64,000 bases of DNA, from assembly GCF_009834915.1 (NCBI RefSeq), contig NZ_WVHS01000002.1:248001-312000 (forward strand). The letters are read 5' to 3'. Positions 18,075 to 27,843 of the stretch are shown one piece after another (position 1 is the stretch's first letter; every line of letters starts with the position of its first letter). The translations under genes were made by a program, and so were the position numbers. The stretch is from Hufsiella ginkgonis. GTDB taxonomy: Bacteria; Bacteroidota; Bacteroidia; Sphingobacteriales; Sphingobacteriaceae. The notes below the pieces were generated by a model that did no database searches, was not told the origin of the DNA, and saw only the letters and a list, made by a program, of their open reading frames with translations.

Positions 18075-18098
18075 TTATGCCGCCGTGATGCGGCATAA
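18075..18098. promoter_or_regulatory. Candidate IclR operator (perfect 9-bp inverted repeat)
   Basis: TTATGCCGC at 18075-18083 and GCGGCATAA at 18090-18098 are perfect reverse complements separated by six bases (CGTGAT). The element is GC-rich in an otherwise AT-rich divergent intergenic region and lies between the two candidate -7 boxes. Length and symmetry suit an IclR dimer or tetramer. It is not followed by a T-tract on either strand, so a terminator is unlikely. Confidence 0.65.
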
Positions 18099-18131
18099 TT
18101 AAAATATATTTTCATATTTAAAAGTTATATT

Positions 18132-18139
18132 TATATTTG
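18132..18139 (+). promoter_or_regulatory. Candidate -7 box for the GH78/CoA-transferase operon
   Basis: TATATTTG matches TAnnTTTG and sits 22 bases upstream of the TTG start at 18162. No good -33 TTTG is seen about 20 bases further upstream, as might be expected for an activator-dependent promoter. The inverted repeat lies about 34-57 bases upstream of the box. Confidence 0.45.
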
Positions 18140-18161
18140 AATTACCAATTATTGAGCTGAC

Positions 18162-20942
18162 TTGTTTAGGAACTATCTTCTTACCTCGCTTCTTATCATT
18201 GCTTGGGCGGCCTCGCAAGCTGCTGTCCTCACCGTGAGCGCTTTACGCTGTGAATCGAGAGTGAACCCTTCCGGTATAGAAACCCTGACGCCCCGATTTA
18301 GCTGGGAAATTACTTCACCGGTAAGGAATACACGGCAAACGGCTTACCGGATCCTTGTTTCGGACGACGCCACGATGCTTGCAAAAAACATCGGTAATGT
18401 ATGGGATTCGAAAAAGACCTATTCAACGGCGTCTATTCAAGTCGCTTTCGCCGGAAAATCGCTGCAGGCCATTCGGTCCTATTCCTGGAAAGTGATGATA
18501 TGGGATAACCACGGCCAATCTTCCGCCTGGAGTTTAACCGCAACTTGGCAAATGGGGTTATTAACGACCTCGGACTGGAAGAACGCCCGCTGGATCACGC
18601 ACGAGATCATGCCTGATTCGATCCGCAATATTCTTCCCGTAGACGGACAAAAAGACAAGATTTATTTAAACAATACACTCCCGCTGCTGCGGAAAAGCTT
18701 TTCGCTAAAAGAACGGGTTAAGAAGGCGACCTTTTTTATTTCAGGGTTAGGTCACTTTGAGCTGCACGTAAACGGCAGGAAAATCGGCGATCACTTTCTC
18801 GACCCCGGCTGGACCAAATATGACAAAGAGGCCCAGTATGTCCCTTTTGATCTCACATCGCAGTTGCGCCCGGGAGAAAATGTACTCGGCGTGATGTTGG
18901 GAAATGGCTTCTATTATGTTCCGCTGGTTAAACAACGTTACCGCAAGCTGAAATCGGCTTTTGGTTTTCCTAAGATGATCGGCCGGCTGGTGATCGAATA
19001 TACCAGCGGCCGGGTTGAAAATATCGTGAGCGACCCTTCCTGGAAAACTGCGGCCGGTCCCATCACTTTCTCCAGTATTTACGGTGGTGAAGACTATAAC
19101 GCCAACCTTGAACAAAACGGCTGGGACGCGCCATCGTTTAACGACAGGACCTGGACGGCTGCTTTGCTTACAGATGGTCCGCCCCGGCTGTATGCCCAGC
19201 AACAGGAGCCCCTCAGGATATTTGAGAACTTCGCGCCGGCAAAATCCACGAAACTGGCATCGGGCGACTGGGTGTTCGACCTCGGTCAAAATGCCTCCGG
19301 GATCGTAAAGATCCAGGTAAAAGGGAACAAGGGTGATACCGTTAGGATCGTTCCTGCGGAGCTGTTAAAAGAAGATGGAAATGTAAACCAGCGTCCCGTT
19401 GGCAGCCCGTTTTATTTTGAATACGTATTAAAAGGCGAAGGCGTAGAAACGTGGCAGCCCCGTTTTACTTATTACGGCTTCAGGTACCTCCAGGTAAAAG
19501 GCGCAATGCCCGGGGGGCAGCCAAATCCTTCCCGTAAGGCTGAGGTCCTGGCGGTTACTGGCTTGCATATCCGCAACGCAGCAGAACGCGCCGGCAATTT
19601 TGCCAGTTCCAGCGACCTTTTCAACCGTACCGGTAAGCTTATCGACTGGGCGGTTAAAAGCAACATAGTAAGCGTTTTTACGGATTGTCCGCACCGCGAG
19701 AAACTCGGGTGGCTGGAGGAAGTTCACCTGGTGGGACCGTCGGTACGCTACAATTATGATATTGAAACATTATGCCGCAAGACCATTTCAGACATGATCA
19801 GTTCGCAGACTGCAGACGGATTGGTGCCCGGGATCGCACCTGAATATGTGAAATTTGAATGGGGTGGCGATATGTTCCGTGACTCCCCGGAATGGGGCAG
19901 CAGCAGCATCCTGGTGCCCTGGTACACCTATCAATGGTATGGAGACAGCCGGGTGTTGCGTGACAGCTACGCGATGATGCAGCGCTACATCGCTTACCTC
20001 GGCACGAAAGCTAAAAACAATATTCTTTCGCAGGGGCTGGGAGACTGGTACGACCTCGGACCAAAACCGCCGGGCGTGTCGCAACTTACCCCGATGGGAG
20101 TTACGGGCACCGCCATGTATTATTACGACCTGAAGGTGCTTTGTGAAATTGCGGCCCTGCTTGGCAAGTCAAACGACGTATCTCTCTATTCACAATTGGC
20201 GGAAAAAGTAAGAAAATCCTTTAACGATACCTTTTTCAACAGCGAGACCAAACAGTACGCTACCGGCAGTCAAACCGCTAACGCGATGGCCATTTACATG
20301 CAATTGGTTAATCCCGCTGATAAGGCGGCAGTGATGGATAACCTGGTAAAAGAGATCCGAAGCCATAATAACAGCCTCACTGCCGGTGATATCGGTTACC
20401 GTTACCTGCTCCGGGTATTGGAACAGGAAGGGCGCTCGGACGTGATCTTTGATATGAATAACCGCGATGATGTACCTGGCTACGGGTACCAATTAGCGAA
20501 AGGCGCCACCGCTTTAACCGAATCGTGGCAAGCGCTCCCAACGGTATCAAATAATCATTTGATGCTGGGGCATGTGATGGAATGGTTTTACAGTGGGCTC
20601 GCCGGCATTCGTCCCGCTGCCGGATCCATCGCGTTTAACCGCATACACATCCAGCCTGAAGTGGTAGGTGATATCTCTTCCGCACATGGTTCATACCATT
20701 CTCCTTATGGGATGATTTCGAGCGACTGGAAAAGAGACGACGTTACGTTTGAACTGAACGTCACCATTCCGCCGAACACGCTTGCAACCATTTATCTCCC
20801 CGCGGGAGAAAACGACAATATACAAGAAAATGGAAAATCGCTTGCCGGCACCCGTGGGTTAGAAGTGCTGAAGAACGAAAACGGGCGCACCGCGATTAAA
20901 ACAGGGTCGGGTATATACCATTTCGTGGTAACAAAGAAATGA
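18162..20942 (+). CDS. Alpha-L-rhamnosidase, GH78, secreted, TTG start
   Basis: A 926-residue GH78 enzyme. Signal peptide at 1-21 (NYLLTSLLIIAWAASQAA), then LRCESRVNPSGIE and PRFSWEIT, the rhamnosidase-N jelly roll, and the (alpha/alpha)6 domain with DCPHREKLGWLEE (Asp508, Glu513, Glu520), a recognised GH78 sub-form different from the DCPQR form in the gene at 3512. An in-frame stop at 18153-18155 forces a start after it, and TTG 18162 is the only initiator that leaves a full signal peptide. It is the first gene of the IclR-linked operon, suggesting that the operon deals with a rhamnosylated compound. It overlaps the next gene by 4 bp. Confidence 0.92.
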   Translation: MFRNYLLTSLLIIAWAASQAAVLTVSALRCESRVNPSGIETLTPRFSWEITSPVRNTRQTAYRILVSDDATMLAKNIGNVWDSKKTYSTASIQVAFAGKSLQAIRSYSWKVMIWDNHGQSSAWSLTATWQMGLLTTSDWKNARWITHEIMPDSIRNILPVDGQKDKIYLNNTLPLLRKSFSLKERVKKATFFISGLGHFELHVNGRKIGDHFLDPGWTKYDKEAQYVPFDLTSQLRPGENVLGVMLGNGFYYVPLVKQRYRKLKSAFGFPKMIGRLVIEYTSGRVENIVSDPSWKTAAGPITFSSIYGGEDYNANLEQNGWDAPSFNDRTWTAALLTDGPPRLYAQQQEPLRIFENFAPAKSTKLASGDWVFDLGQNASGIVKIQVKGNKGDTVRIVPAELLKEDGNVNQRPVGSPFYFEYVLKGEGVETWQPRFTYYGFRYLQVKGAMPGGQPNPSRKAEVLAVTGLHIRNAAERAGNFASSSDLFNRTGKLIDWAVKSNIVSVFTDCPHREKLGWLEEVHLVGPSVRYNYDIETLCRKTISDMISSQTADGLVPGIAPEYVKFEWGGDMFRDSPEWGSSSILVPWYTYQWYGDSRVLRDSYAMMQRYIAYLGTKAKNNILSQGLGDWYDLGPKPPGVSQLTPMGVTGTAMYYYDLKVLCEIAALLGKSNDVSLYSQLAEKVRKSFNDTFFNSETKQYATGSQTANAMAIYMQLVNPADKAAVMDNLVKEIRSHNNSLTAGDIGYRYLLRVLEQEGRSDVIFDMNNRDDVPGYGYQLAKGATALTESWQALPTVSNNHLMLGHVMEWFYSGLAGIRPAAGSIAFNRIHIQPEVVGDISSAHGSYHSPYGMISSDWKRDDVTFELNVTIPPNTLATIYLPAGENDNIQENGKSLAGTRGLEVLKNENGRTAIKTGSGIYHFVVTKK

Positions 20943-22060
20943 TCATGAAAATACTCGGGCAAATAGCGTTAGCGCTGGTGGTCTTCGCAGGCGGAGCTAC
21001 CGCCCGGCAGGACGGGAAAACGGTGCCTGCCGCTGCAATGCGGCAAATCTACGAGGAAGTTAAAACGCCCTATAAATACGGCATGGTGGTCGTTCCGGCC
21101 GACAATACCAGTAAAATTGATTGCCCTACCGTTTTTCAAAAAGGGAACAAATGGTACATGACCTACCTTGTATTTGACGGTCGCGGCTACGAAACCTGGT
21201 TGGCCGCCAGCACCGACCTGCTCGACTGGAAAGCAATGGGGAAGGTGCTTTCCCGCAGCGCGGATACCGCAAAATGGGACGCCAACCAGCTGGCTGGCTA
21301 CCCTTCGCTTGGCGACACCAAATGGGGAGGCGGGTACCGGCTCGGCCGTTATAATGGCCGGCGTTGGATGTCGTACTTTGGGGGAAACGTGAAGGGCTAC
21401 GAGGCGGGCGATCTATCCATCGCCATAGCGCATACTACCGGTGATGTAGCAACCGCCCATGAATGGGAGCATGCAGCCTCACCCGTGTTTACCGCCAGGG
21501 ATCCCGGTGTACGCTGGTGGGAAAACCGGAAACTTTTTAAAAGCACCGTGATCCGCGATAAGCAAAAGCTGACCGGTTATCCTTTCGTAATGTACTACAA
21601 CGCCAATGGCGATTCTGCAGTTAATAACGTAAAAACAAGGTGGTTTGAACGGATCGGGATGGCAGTGTCAAACGATATGGTCACCTGGAAACGCATGGTG
21701 AACGATCCGCTGGTACATCACCCGGTCGGTATTACCGGCGACCCCGTGATCCAAAAGATCGGGGATGTATGGGTAATGTTCTATTTCGGCGCCTTCTGGC
21801 AGGACCGGAAAGGGGCTTTTAATCGATTCGCCTGCTCTTACGACCTCGTGAACTGGACTGACTGGACAGGAGAAAACCTGGTCTCGTCGTCCGAACCGTT
21901 TGATGAGTTATACGCACATAAGTCATTTGTAGTGAAGCATAAAGGAGTAGTATATCACTTCTATTGCGCCGTAAATAAAAAGGAACAACGGGGTATAGCG
22001 GTAGCTACTTCTGTCGATAAAGGAAAAAGTAAACTTAATTTTATACCTGCGGGAAAGTGA
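20939..22060 (+). CDS. Five-bladed beta-propeller glycosidase-like protein, secreted
   Basis: A 373-residue exported protein (signal peptide to about residue 22) with the repeated W/Y-x-Y/F patterns of GH43/GH32/GH130-type propellers: KWYMTYLVFDG, RWMSYFGGN, FVMYYNA, VWVMFYFGAFW and VVYHFYCAV. Asp61 in KIDCPTVF is in the position of the conserved N-terminal Asp of these clans. I cannot assign a CAZy family. It probably removes a second sugar after or before the rhamnosidase it overlaps by 4 bp. ATG 20945 is an alternative start. Confidence 0.7.
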   Translation: MIMKILGQIALALVVFAGGATARQDGKTVPAAAMRQIYEEVKTPYKYGMVVVPADNTSKIDCPTVFQKGNKWYMTYLVFDGRGYETWLAASTDLLDWKAMGKVLSRSADTAKWDANQLAGYPSLGDTKWGGGYRLGRYNGRRWMSYFGGNVKGYEAGDLSIAIAHTTGDVATAHEWEHAASPVFTARDPGVRWWENRKLFKSTVIRDKQKLTGYPFVMYYNANGDSAVNNVKTRWFERIGMAVSNDMVTWKRMVNDPLVHHPVGITGDPVIQKIGDVWVMFYFGAFWQDRKGAFNRFACSYDLVNWTDWTGENLVSSSEPFDELYAHKSFVVKHKGVVYHFYCAVNKKEQRGIAVATSVDKGKSKLNFIPAGK

Positions 22061-22062
22061 GT

Positions 22063-23220
22063 ATGGAGAAGATCCGTTTAAAGGGCATTACCTGGAATCA
22101 TAGCCGCGGCCTGCTGCCCATGGCGGCGACTGCACAACGGTTTAATGAGCTGCATCCGCATATAGAGATCACCTGGGAAAAACGGTCGCTGCAGGAGTTC
22201 GCCGACCTGTCTATCGGGCAACTGGCCGCCAGGTTTGACTTGCTGATGATTGATCATCCCTGGGCTGGCTTCGCCGCCGAAACCGCGGCAGTGTTGCCGT
22301 TAGACCAATATTTACCGGCTGGGTTTATCGATGATCAGCGCAAAAACAGTGTCGGCCGTTCATACGGGAGTTATACCTACGGCGGTCATCAATGGGCTCT
22401 TTCAATAGACGCAGCCACGCCTGTAGCCTCAAGCCGGCCGGACCTGCTGGCTAAACACGGCTTATTGCTGCCTGCGCGCTTTAACGACCTGCTTGAACTT
22501 GCCAAACAGCGCCTCGTAGGGTTTTCGCTCATCCCCATAGATACACTAATGAGCTTTTACATGTTCTGCTGCTCACTCGGTGAACCGCCCTGCCTGCGAA
22601 CGGAAGAGGTGATCTCCGAAAAGACCGGCACCCGGGCATTGCAATTGTTCAGGCAGCTCGCCAGCCTCGTGAACCGCGATTTTTTTGAGAAGAATCCCAT
22701 CGCTGTTTATGAGACCATGACCCTGACCGACGAGATAGCCTATTGCCCCTTTGCTTACGGGTATTCCAATTATGCACGCGACGGCTATGCACGCAAGCTC
22801 CTGCATTTTCACGACCTGGTGAGCCTCGACGGAATTACGCCTATGCAAAGTACACTTGGCGGGACCGGCCTGGCGGTTTCATCCAACTGTACACATCGCC
22901 GGGAAGCGCTGATGTATGCAGAATATGTCGCGTCGCCAGTTTGCCAGCAGACGCTTTATTTCCAGAACGGCGGACAGCCGGGACATTTAAGTGCCTGGAA
23001 GAACGAAAAAGTTAACGCGTCGTCGTCCGACTATTTTACCAATACTTTACCTGCGCTGGAACGCGCCTTCCTGCGTCCACGGTACCATGGGCACATGTAT
23101 TTCCAGGACCATGCGGGCGATTACGTAAGAGAATATTTACTGGACGGCGGTCAGGAACGCCCCCTGCTGCAAAAGCTGAACGACATCTACCATCAATCGC
23201 AAAAAGCGCAACCATTATGA
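22063..23220 (+). CDS. Cytoplasmic solute-binding-protein-like protein A (no signal peptide)
   Basis: A 385-residue protein with the family 1 extracellular solute-binding fold: ITWNHSRGLLPMAATAQRF, FNELHPHIEITWEKR, FDLLMIDHPWAGFAAE and YVASPVCQQTLYFQNGGQPG are typical of ABC sugar-binding proteins. It has no signal peptide: an in-frame stop at 22036-22038 and the start codons available (GTG 22057, ATG 22063) exclude one. No ABC permease or ATPase for sugar import is in the operon. It sits directly before a CoA-transferase with a 4-bp overlap. A cytoplasmic ligand-binding or enzyme-partner role is more likely than transport; this is inference. Confidence 0.75.
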   Translation: MEKIRLKGITWNHSRGLLPMAATAQRFNELHPHIEITWEKRSLQEFADLSIGQLAARFDLLMIDHPWAGFAAETAAVLPLDQYLPAGFIDDQRKNSVGRSYGSYTYGGHQWALSIDAATPVASSRPDLLAKHGLLLPARFNDLLELAKQRLVGFSLIPIDTLMSFYMFCCSLGEPPCLRTEEVISEKTGTRALQLFRQLASLVNRDFFEKNPIAVYETMTLTDEIAYCPFAYGYSNYARDGYARKLLHFHDLVSLDGITPMQSTLGGTGLAVSSNCTHRREALMYAEYVASPVCQQTLYFQNGGQPGHLSAWKNEKVNASSSDYFTNTLPALERAFLRPRYHGHMYFQDHAGDYVREYLLDGGQERPLLQKLNDIYHQSQKAQPL

Positions 23221-24383
23221 CGAAACCCCTGGAAGGCATCGTGATGCTTGAGTTCTGCCAGTTTATGGCCGGCCCGTCTGCGGGCCTCAAACTAGCCGAC
23301 CTCGGGGCTAGGGTGATCAAAATTGAACGTCCCGTTCACGGCGAATCAGGCAGACAAATTGCCATAAAGAACATTTTTATCGAAGGAAACAGCCTGGTTT
23401 TTCACACCATCAACCGCAACAAGGAATCCTATGCCGCTGATCTGAAGAATCCCGCCGACCTTGCGATGGTTAAAAAGCTGATCGCACATGCGGATATTAT
23501 CACGCATAACTTCCGTGCAGGCGTAATGGAAAAGCTCGGCCTGGATTACGGATCGGCAAAGGCGATCAATCCCAGGATCGTTTATGGTGTGGTTACCGGT
23601 TACGGGAATAACGGTCCCTGGGCGCTAAAACCCGGGCAGGACCTGCTGGTACAATCGCTCTCCGGCCTCACCTACCTCTCGGGAACGCGCAATGACGGCC
23701 CGGTGCCCTTCGGCCTGGCCGTTACGGATATTTTTTGCGGCGCGCATTTCGCCCAGGGACTGCTTGCCGCGTTACTGAAACGGGCAAAAACCAATAAAAG
23801 CGTGCTGGTGGAAGTAAGCCTGCTCGAGTCTGCGCTCGACATGCAGTTCGAGGTAATTACCACTTACCTGAACGATGGCGGCAAACTACCCATGCGCGGC
23901 GCGGCGAACGGCACCGGCCATGCTTACCTGAACGCGCCATATGGCGTTTACCGGACAAAAGACAGCTATCTCGCCATGGCCATGGGCGATCTTCCTGCCA
24001 TCGGCGATGCGATCGGCTGCAAGATAACCGTACTTTTCCCCGACCCGGCGCGCTGGTTCGGCCAGCGTGACGATATCGCTAAACACATAGCCGATTGCCT
24101 GCGGGAACAAACCACTTCATACTGGGTAGCATTGCTGGAATCGTTAAAGATCTGGTGCTCGGCCGTATTTAACTACCGCGATGTGCTGGAACACGAAGGC
24201 TATAAATCACTGGAAATGGCGCAGGAAGTGCAGCTGTCAGGCGACAACACCTTAACTACTACACGCTGCCCCATCCGGATCAACCGGCAAAAGATCTATT
24301 CGCCGGTAGCCGCACCGCTGGCAGGCGCCGATACCGATTCCATTAACCACGAATTTAACCTCACCACTCATGAAACCACTTGA
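23217..24383 (+). CDS. Family III CoA-transferase A (CaiB/BaiF)
   Basis: A 388-residue cytoplasmic CoA-transferase. [21 protein letters not shown] (15-39 region), [35 protein letters not shown] and [12 protein letters not shown] are classic CaiB/BaiF blocks. Asp171 ([10 protein letters not shown]) occupies the nucleophile position of formyl-CoA transferase (Asp169), so the enzyme should be active. It moves CoA from a donor acyl-CoA to a carboxylic acid. The following gene is a clear paralogue that it overlaps by 14 bp, raising the possibility of a heterodimer as in benzylsuccinate CoA-transferase. The acid substrate is unknown. Confidence 0.9.
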   Translation: MTKPLEGIVMLEFCQFMAGPSAGLKLADLGARVIKIERPVHGESGRQIAIKNIFIEGNSLVFHTINRNKESYAADLKNPADLAMVKKLIAHADIITHNFRAGVMEKLGLDYGSAKAINPRIVYGVVTGYGNNGPWALKPGQDLLVQSLSGLTYLSGTRNDGPVPFGLAVTDIFCGAHFAQGLLAALLKRAKTNKSVLVEVSLLESALDMQFEVITTYLNDGGKLPMRGAANGTGHAYLNAPYGVYRTKDSYLAMAMGDLPAIGDAIGCKITVLFPDPARWFGQRDDIAKHIADCLREQTTSYWVALLESLKIWCSAVFNYRDVLEHEGYKSLEMAQEVQLSGDNTLTTTRCPIRINRQKIYSPVAAPLAGADTDSINHEFNLTTHETT

Positions 24384-25512
24384 GGATTACCTGGTAATAG
24401 ATTTCAGCCAATTCCTTTCGGGACCATCCGCCAGCCTTAAAATGGCAGACATGGGAGCGCGGGTCATTAAAATAGAGCGCCCGGTTACCGGTGATATTTG
24501 CCGGAGTCTGTATACTTCCAACGTAGTGATGAATGGCGAATCATCGGTATTTCACGCCATCAACCGCAATAAGGAAAGTTTCGCCGCCGATCTGAAGGAC
24601 GAAAACGACCGGGCAGCCATCTGGCAGCTTATCGTAAAAGCCGATGTAGTAATGCATAACTTCCGCCCGGGCGTAATGAAACGGCTTGGCCTGGATTACG
24701 CAGCAGTAAGAAAAGTAAATCCAGGTGTGGTGTACGGCGAAATATCCGGTTACGGCGAAGAAGGGCCCTGGAAAGATAAGCCAGGGCAAGATCTCCTGCT
24801 GCAATCGCTCTCCGGCCTTACCTGGCTGAGCGGTAACGAAGGGAACGGGCCTGTACCCATGGGGCTCTCGATCATCGACATGCTGGCCGGTATGCATCTT
24901 TCGCAAGGTATTCTCGCCTGCCTGCTTCAGCGGACCGCTAATGCACAGGGTTCGCTGGTGCAGGTGAGCATGCTGGAATCGGCGCTCGACCTGCAGTTTG
25001 AAACGATTACCACCTTTTACCGCGATGGGGTGTTGCCCGAACGCTCCCGGCAAAACAACGCGCACGCGTATTTAAGCGCACCTTACGGGGTTTATAAAAC
25101 AGTAAACAGCTACATTGCGCTGGCCATGGGAAGTATTCCGCAACTGGGCAAACTGTTAAACTGTAGCGGACTGCTTGAATTTAACAGCATTGATGCCGCA
25201 TTTGAACACCGTGACGAAATAAAATCTATTTTAGCTGGCCATTTATTGACAAACACCACCGAATATTGGCTTTCCGTACTTGAACCTGCGGATATCTGGT
25301 GTTCGGACGTGCTTTCCTGGGACAGGCTGATGCAGCACGACGGCTTTAAGTCGTTAGAAATGGTCCAGGAAGTACAAATGAGCGACGGGTTTACTTACCG
25401 TACTACCCGCTGCCCGATCCGGATAGATGGTGAACTAATGACATCGGCTAAAGGATCGCCAAAGCTAGGCGAAGATAATAGTCGTGTATTTAGCGACTTA
25501 TCAATTAACTAA
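24370..25512 (+). CDS. Family III CoA-transferase B (CaiB/BaiF)
   Basis: A 380-residue paralogue of the preceding CoA-transferase, similar along its whole length ([57 protein letters not shown]). The nucleophile Asp170 ([10 protein letters not shown]) is present, so neither paralogue looks inactive. Both also share a C-terminal block [15 protein letters not shown] / [15 protein letters not shown]. The 14-bp overlap with the upstream copy implies tight co-translation. Two active paralogues may form a heterodimer or serve two successive acids. Confidence 0.9.
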   Translation: MKPLEDYLVIDFSQFLSGPSASLKMADMGARVIKIERPVTGDICRSLYTSNVVMNGESSVFHAINRNKESFAADLKDENDRAAIWQLIVKADVVMHNFRPGVMKRLGLDYAAVRKVNPGVVYGEISGYGEEGPWKDKPGQDLLLQSLSGLTWLSGNEGNGPVPMGLSIIDMLAGMHLSQGILACLLQRTANAQGSLVQVSMLESALDLQFETITTFYRDGVLPERSRQNNAHAYLSAPYGVYKTVNSYIALAMGSIPQLGKLLNCSGLLEFNSIDAAFEHRDEIKSILAGHLLTNTTEYWLSVLEPADIWCSDVLSWDRLMQHDGFKSLEMVQEVQMSDGFTYRTTRCPIRIDGELMTSAKGSPKLGEDNSRVFSDLSIN

Positions 25513-25515
25513 CCA

Positions 25516-26760
25516 ATGTCTCTACAACAGTCTGACCACTTTCGCATCGCCGTGCGAAAATTTGGCCCTTTCGAAACCATGCTTCAAAAGACGTGGGATG
25601 AATACTGCAGCCATTCAGGCTGCCGCCTCGCCGGAGAACTGGTTGCGCTCGACCTTCATCCTTTGCACCAAACCCTGCTAACGGATGGCGGCCTGAAAAA
25701 CGGAGACTGGGACGTGGCTCATATCAGTACCGACTGGTTGTATGAAGCGTATAACAGCGGTTCGCTCGAAGACCTGGCGCCTTACTTGGGCAATGTCCCG
25801 CCCGAAGACTTTCCTCACGGCTGGAGCGAGTCTTTACTCGGCCTCCAGCAGTTCGGCGGCACGATTGGAGCCTTACCTTTTCATGACGGCCCGGAGTGCC
25901 TTATTTACCGCAAGGACCTTTTTGGCGACCCGCGGGAGCAGGAGATTTTTTTTAAACTTTACGGAAAGAAACTGGCGCCGCCAGTAACCTGGGAGGAGTT
26001 CAGGGACATTGCGCGTTTTTTTAACCGGCCGGGCGAGCAACGGTATGGCGCCGTGTTCGCCTGTTTCCCCGACGGCCACAATACCGTATTTGATTTCAGC
26101 CTGCAAGTTTGGACACGCGGCGGATCCCTCGTTAATAGGCTCGGCCAAATAGATATAGACACCCCGGAAGCTGCCGAAGGGCTGAAGTTTTACCGCGACA
26201 TGGTGAACGACGTATCGGCGGTCCATCCCGGCTCGGCGGGCTTTGATTCGGTGGCAGCCGGCGCCGCATTTGCCCGTGGCGAAGCCGCCATGATGGTAAA
26301 CTGGTTTGGATTTGCGTCGGTTTGCGAAGTTTCAGAAACATCGCAGGTAAAGGGAAAGGTTGATATCACCAACGTCCCCGCCGCCATGCCGCACGAAACT
26401 GCCTCGTTAAATGTTTATTGGCTTTACGCGATCGGGTCCGGGAGCCGCCATAAGCAAACGGCTTATGATTTTATCCGCTTCGCGTTAAGCAAAACAAACG
26501 ACAGGCTGCTCACCCTGGAAGGTGGCATTGGCTGCCGCATTTCTACCTGGACCGACCCGGAGATCAATCAGCTGATCCCATACTACCATAAGCTGGAGGA
26601 ATTACACCGGCACGCACGCACGCTGCCGCTTAAAGATAACTGGAATGCCATTGCCGCTGTAATTGATGAAGTGGTGCTCGAAGCCACCGGCACGCAAAAA
26701 CCAATTAACCAGCTCCTGGCCCGGGGCCAGGGAAAGATCCTGTCACTTAATAAGGCTTAG
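25516..26760 (+). CDS. Cytoplasmic solute-binding-protein-like protein B (no signal peptide)
   Basis: A 414-residue family 1 solute-binding-type protein: WDVAHISTDWLYEAYNSG, GALPFHDGPECLIYRKDLFG, PVTWEEFRDIARFF, AFARGEAAMMVNWFG and AYDFIRFAL follow the normal order of these proteins. The in-frame TAA at 25510-25512 lies two codons before ATG 25516, so no signal peptide can exist and the product must be cytoplasmic. Similarity to protein A is at fold level. Flanking a CoA-transferase pair with one such protein on each side is unusual; a ligand-sensing, chaperoning or catalytic role linked to the CoA-transferases is the inference. Confidence 0.75.
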   Translation: MSLQQSDHFRIAVRKFGPFETMLQKTWDEYCSHSGCRLAGELVALDLHPLHQTLLTDGGLKNGDWDVAHISTDWLYEAYNSGSLEDLAPYLGNVPPEDFPHGWSESLLGLQQFGGTIGALPFHDGPECLIYRKDLFGDPREQEIFFKLYGKKLAPPVTWEEFRDIARFFNRPGEQRYGAVFACFPDGHNTVFDFSLQVWTRGGSLVNRLGQIDIDTPEAAEGLKFYRDMVNDVSAVHPGSAGFDSVAAGAAFARGEAAMMVNWFGFASVCEVSETSQVKGKVDITNVPAAMPHETASLNVYWLYAIGSGSRHKQTAYDFIRFALSKTNDRLLTLEGGIGCRISTWTDPEINQLIPYYHKLEELHRHARTLPLKDNWNAIAAVIDEVVLEATGTQKPINQLLARGQGKILSLNKA

Positions 26761-26763
26761 CGA

Positions 26764-27840
26764 ATGGAATTATTATATAAACCGCTCTTACCGAGGACAC
26801 CGCTCCCCATCGTAATTATAGGCGCAGGCGGAATTGTAGGCGATGCGCATTTACCCGCCTACCAGCAGGCTGGTTTCACCGTACATGGCATTACGAACCG
26901 CACACGTGAAAAGGCCGAAGCACTTGCCGGCAGGTTCGGGATCCAAAACGTGTATTCTTCGGTAAATGAAGCCGTAAATCATGCACCAGGTAATGCAGTA
27001 TATGATATTACCATTATGCCCCAACAGTTCCTGGAAACGCTGAACCAATTGCCGGACGGGAGCGGGGTGCTGATCCAGAAGCCGATGGGCGATTACTTTA
27101 GCCAGAGCAAAGAGATCCTGGAGGTTTGCCGCAAAAAGAACCTTGCCGCCGCCGTTAACTGCCAGCTGCGTTTTGCGCCGTTCGTGAGCGCAGCCCGGCA
27201 CATGATCGAGCGCGGCATGATCGGCGAGCTGTATGATATGGAGGTGCGCGTGACGGTGAAAACCCCGTGGGAATTGTTTCCGCATGTAATGGTCCACCCA
27301 CGGTTGGAGATCCAGTATCATAGCATCCATTACATCGACCTGGTGCGCTCGTTCCTTGGCGATCCGCGGAACGTGATGGCTAAAACACTCAAACATCCTG
27401 CTAAAACGCTTTCTTCATCGCGCTCTACTATTTTGTTCGACTACGGGGATACCATACACGCCGTGATCAATACCAACCACGACCACGATTTTGGTCCGCA
27501 TAACCAGGAAAGCTACATTAAATGGGAGGGGACAAAAGGCGCCATCAAGGCTAAAATGGGCCTGCTGATGGATTATCCGCATGGCGTGCCGGATCATTTT
27601 GAATATTGTATCCGCAATGATCACGAGCCACCCGAATGGGAAACTGCAGCGCTCGAAGGCTCGTGGTTCCCCGATGCGTTTGCCGGCACCATGAGCAGCC
27701 TGATGCGGTACAAGAACGGCGAGTCCAATCTATTGCCTACCCATGTAGAAGACGTCATAAAAACGATGGCCGTAGTAGAAGCGGCGTATAATTCGAGCGA
27801 CAGCGGCGGTACGCCGATAAATTATGGATCAAGCAACTAA
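26764..27840 (+). CDS. Gfo/Idh/MocA-family oxidoreductase
   Basis: A 358-residue NAD(P)-dependent sugar or cyclitol dehydrogenase. Rossmann motif IIGAGGIVGDAHLPAY (about 18-33); the usual E-K-P is QKP (IQKPMGD, about 105), with the catalytic Lys kept; QYHSIHYIDLVRSFLG provides the conserved C-terminal His block. The last two-thirds form the GFO_IDH_MocA C-terminal beta sheet. In this operon it would oxidise a sugar, or a sugar-derived hydroxyl, ahead of CoA activation. It lies 3 bp after protein B and 3 bp before the MaoC gene. Confidence 0.87.
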   Translation: MELLYKPLLPRTPLPIVIIGAGGIVGDAHLPAYQQAGFTVHGITNRTREKAEALAGRFGIQNVYSSVNEAVNHAPGNAVYDITIMPQQFLETLNQLPDGSGVLIQKPMGDYFSQSKEILEVCRKKNLAAAVNCQLRFAPFVSAARHMIERGMIGELYDMEVRVTVKTPWELFPHVMVHPRLEIQYHSIHYIDLVRSFLGDPRNVMAKTLKHPAKTLSSSRSTILFDYGDTIHAVINTNHDHDFGPHNQESYIKWEGTKGAIKAKMGLLMDYPHGVPDHFEYCIRNDHEPPEWETAALEGSWFPDAFAGTMSSLMRYKNGESNLLPTHVEDVIKTMAVVEAAYNSSDSGGTPINYGSSN

Positions 27841-27843
27841 GCG

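Noticed and set aside
22063-26760. ABC sugar importer
   Set aside because: Binding-protein folds are present, but signal peptides and permease/ATPase genes are absent, and the operon has its own FucP-like permease.
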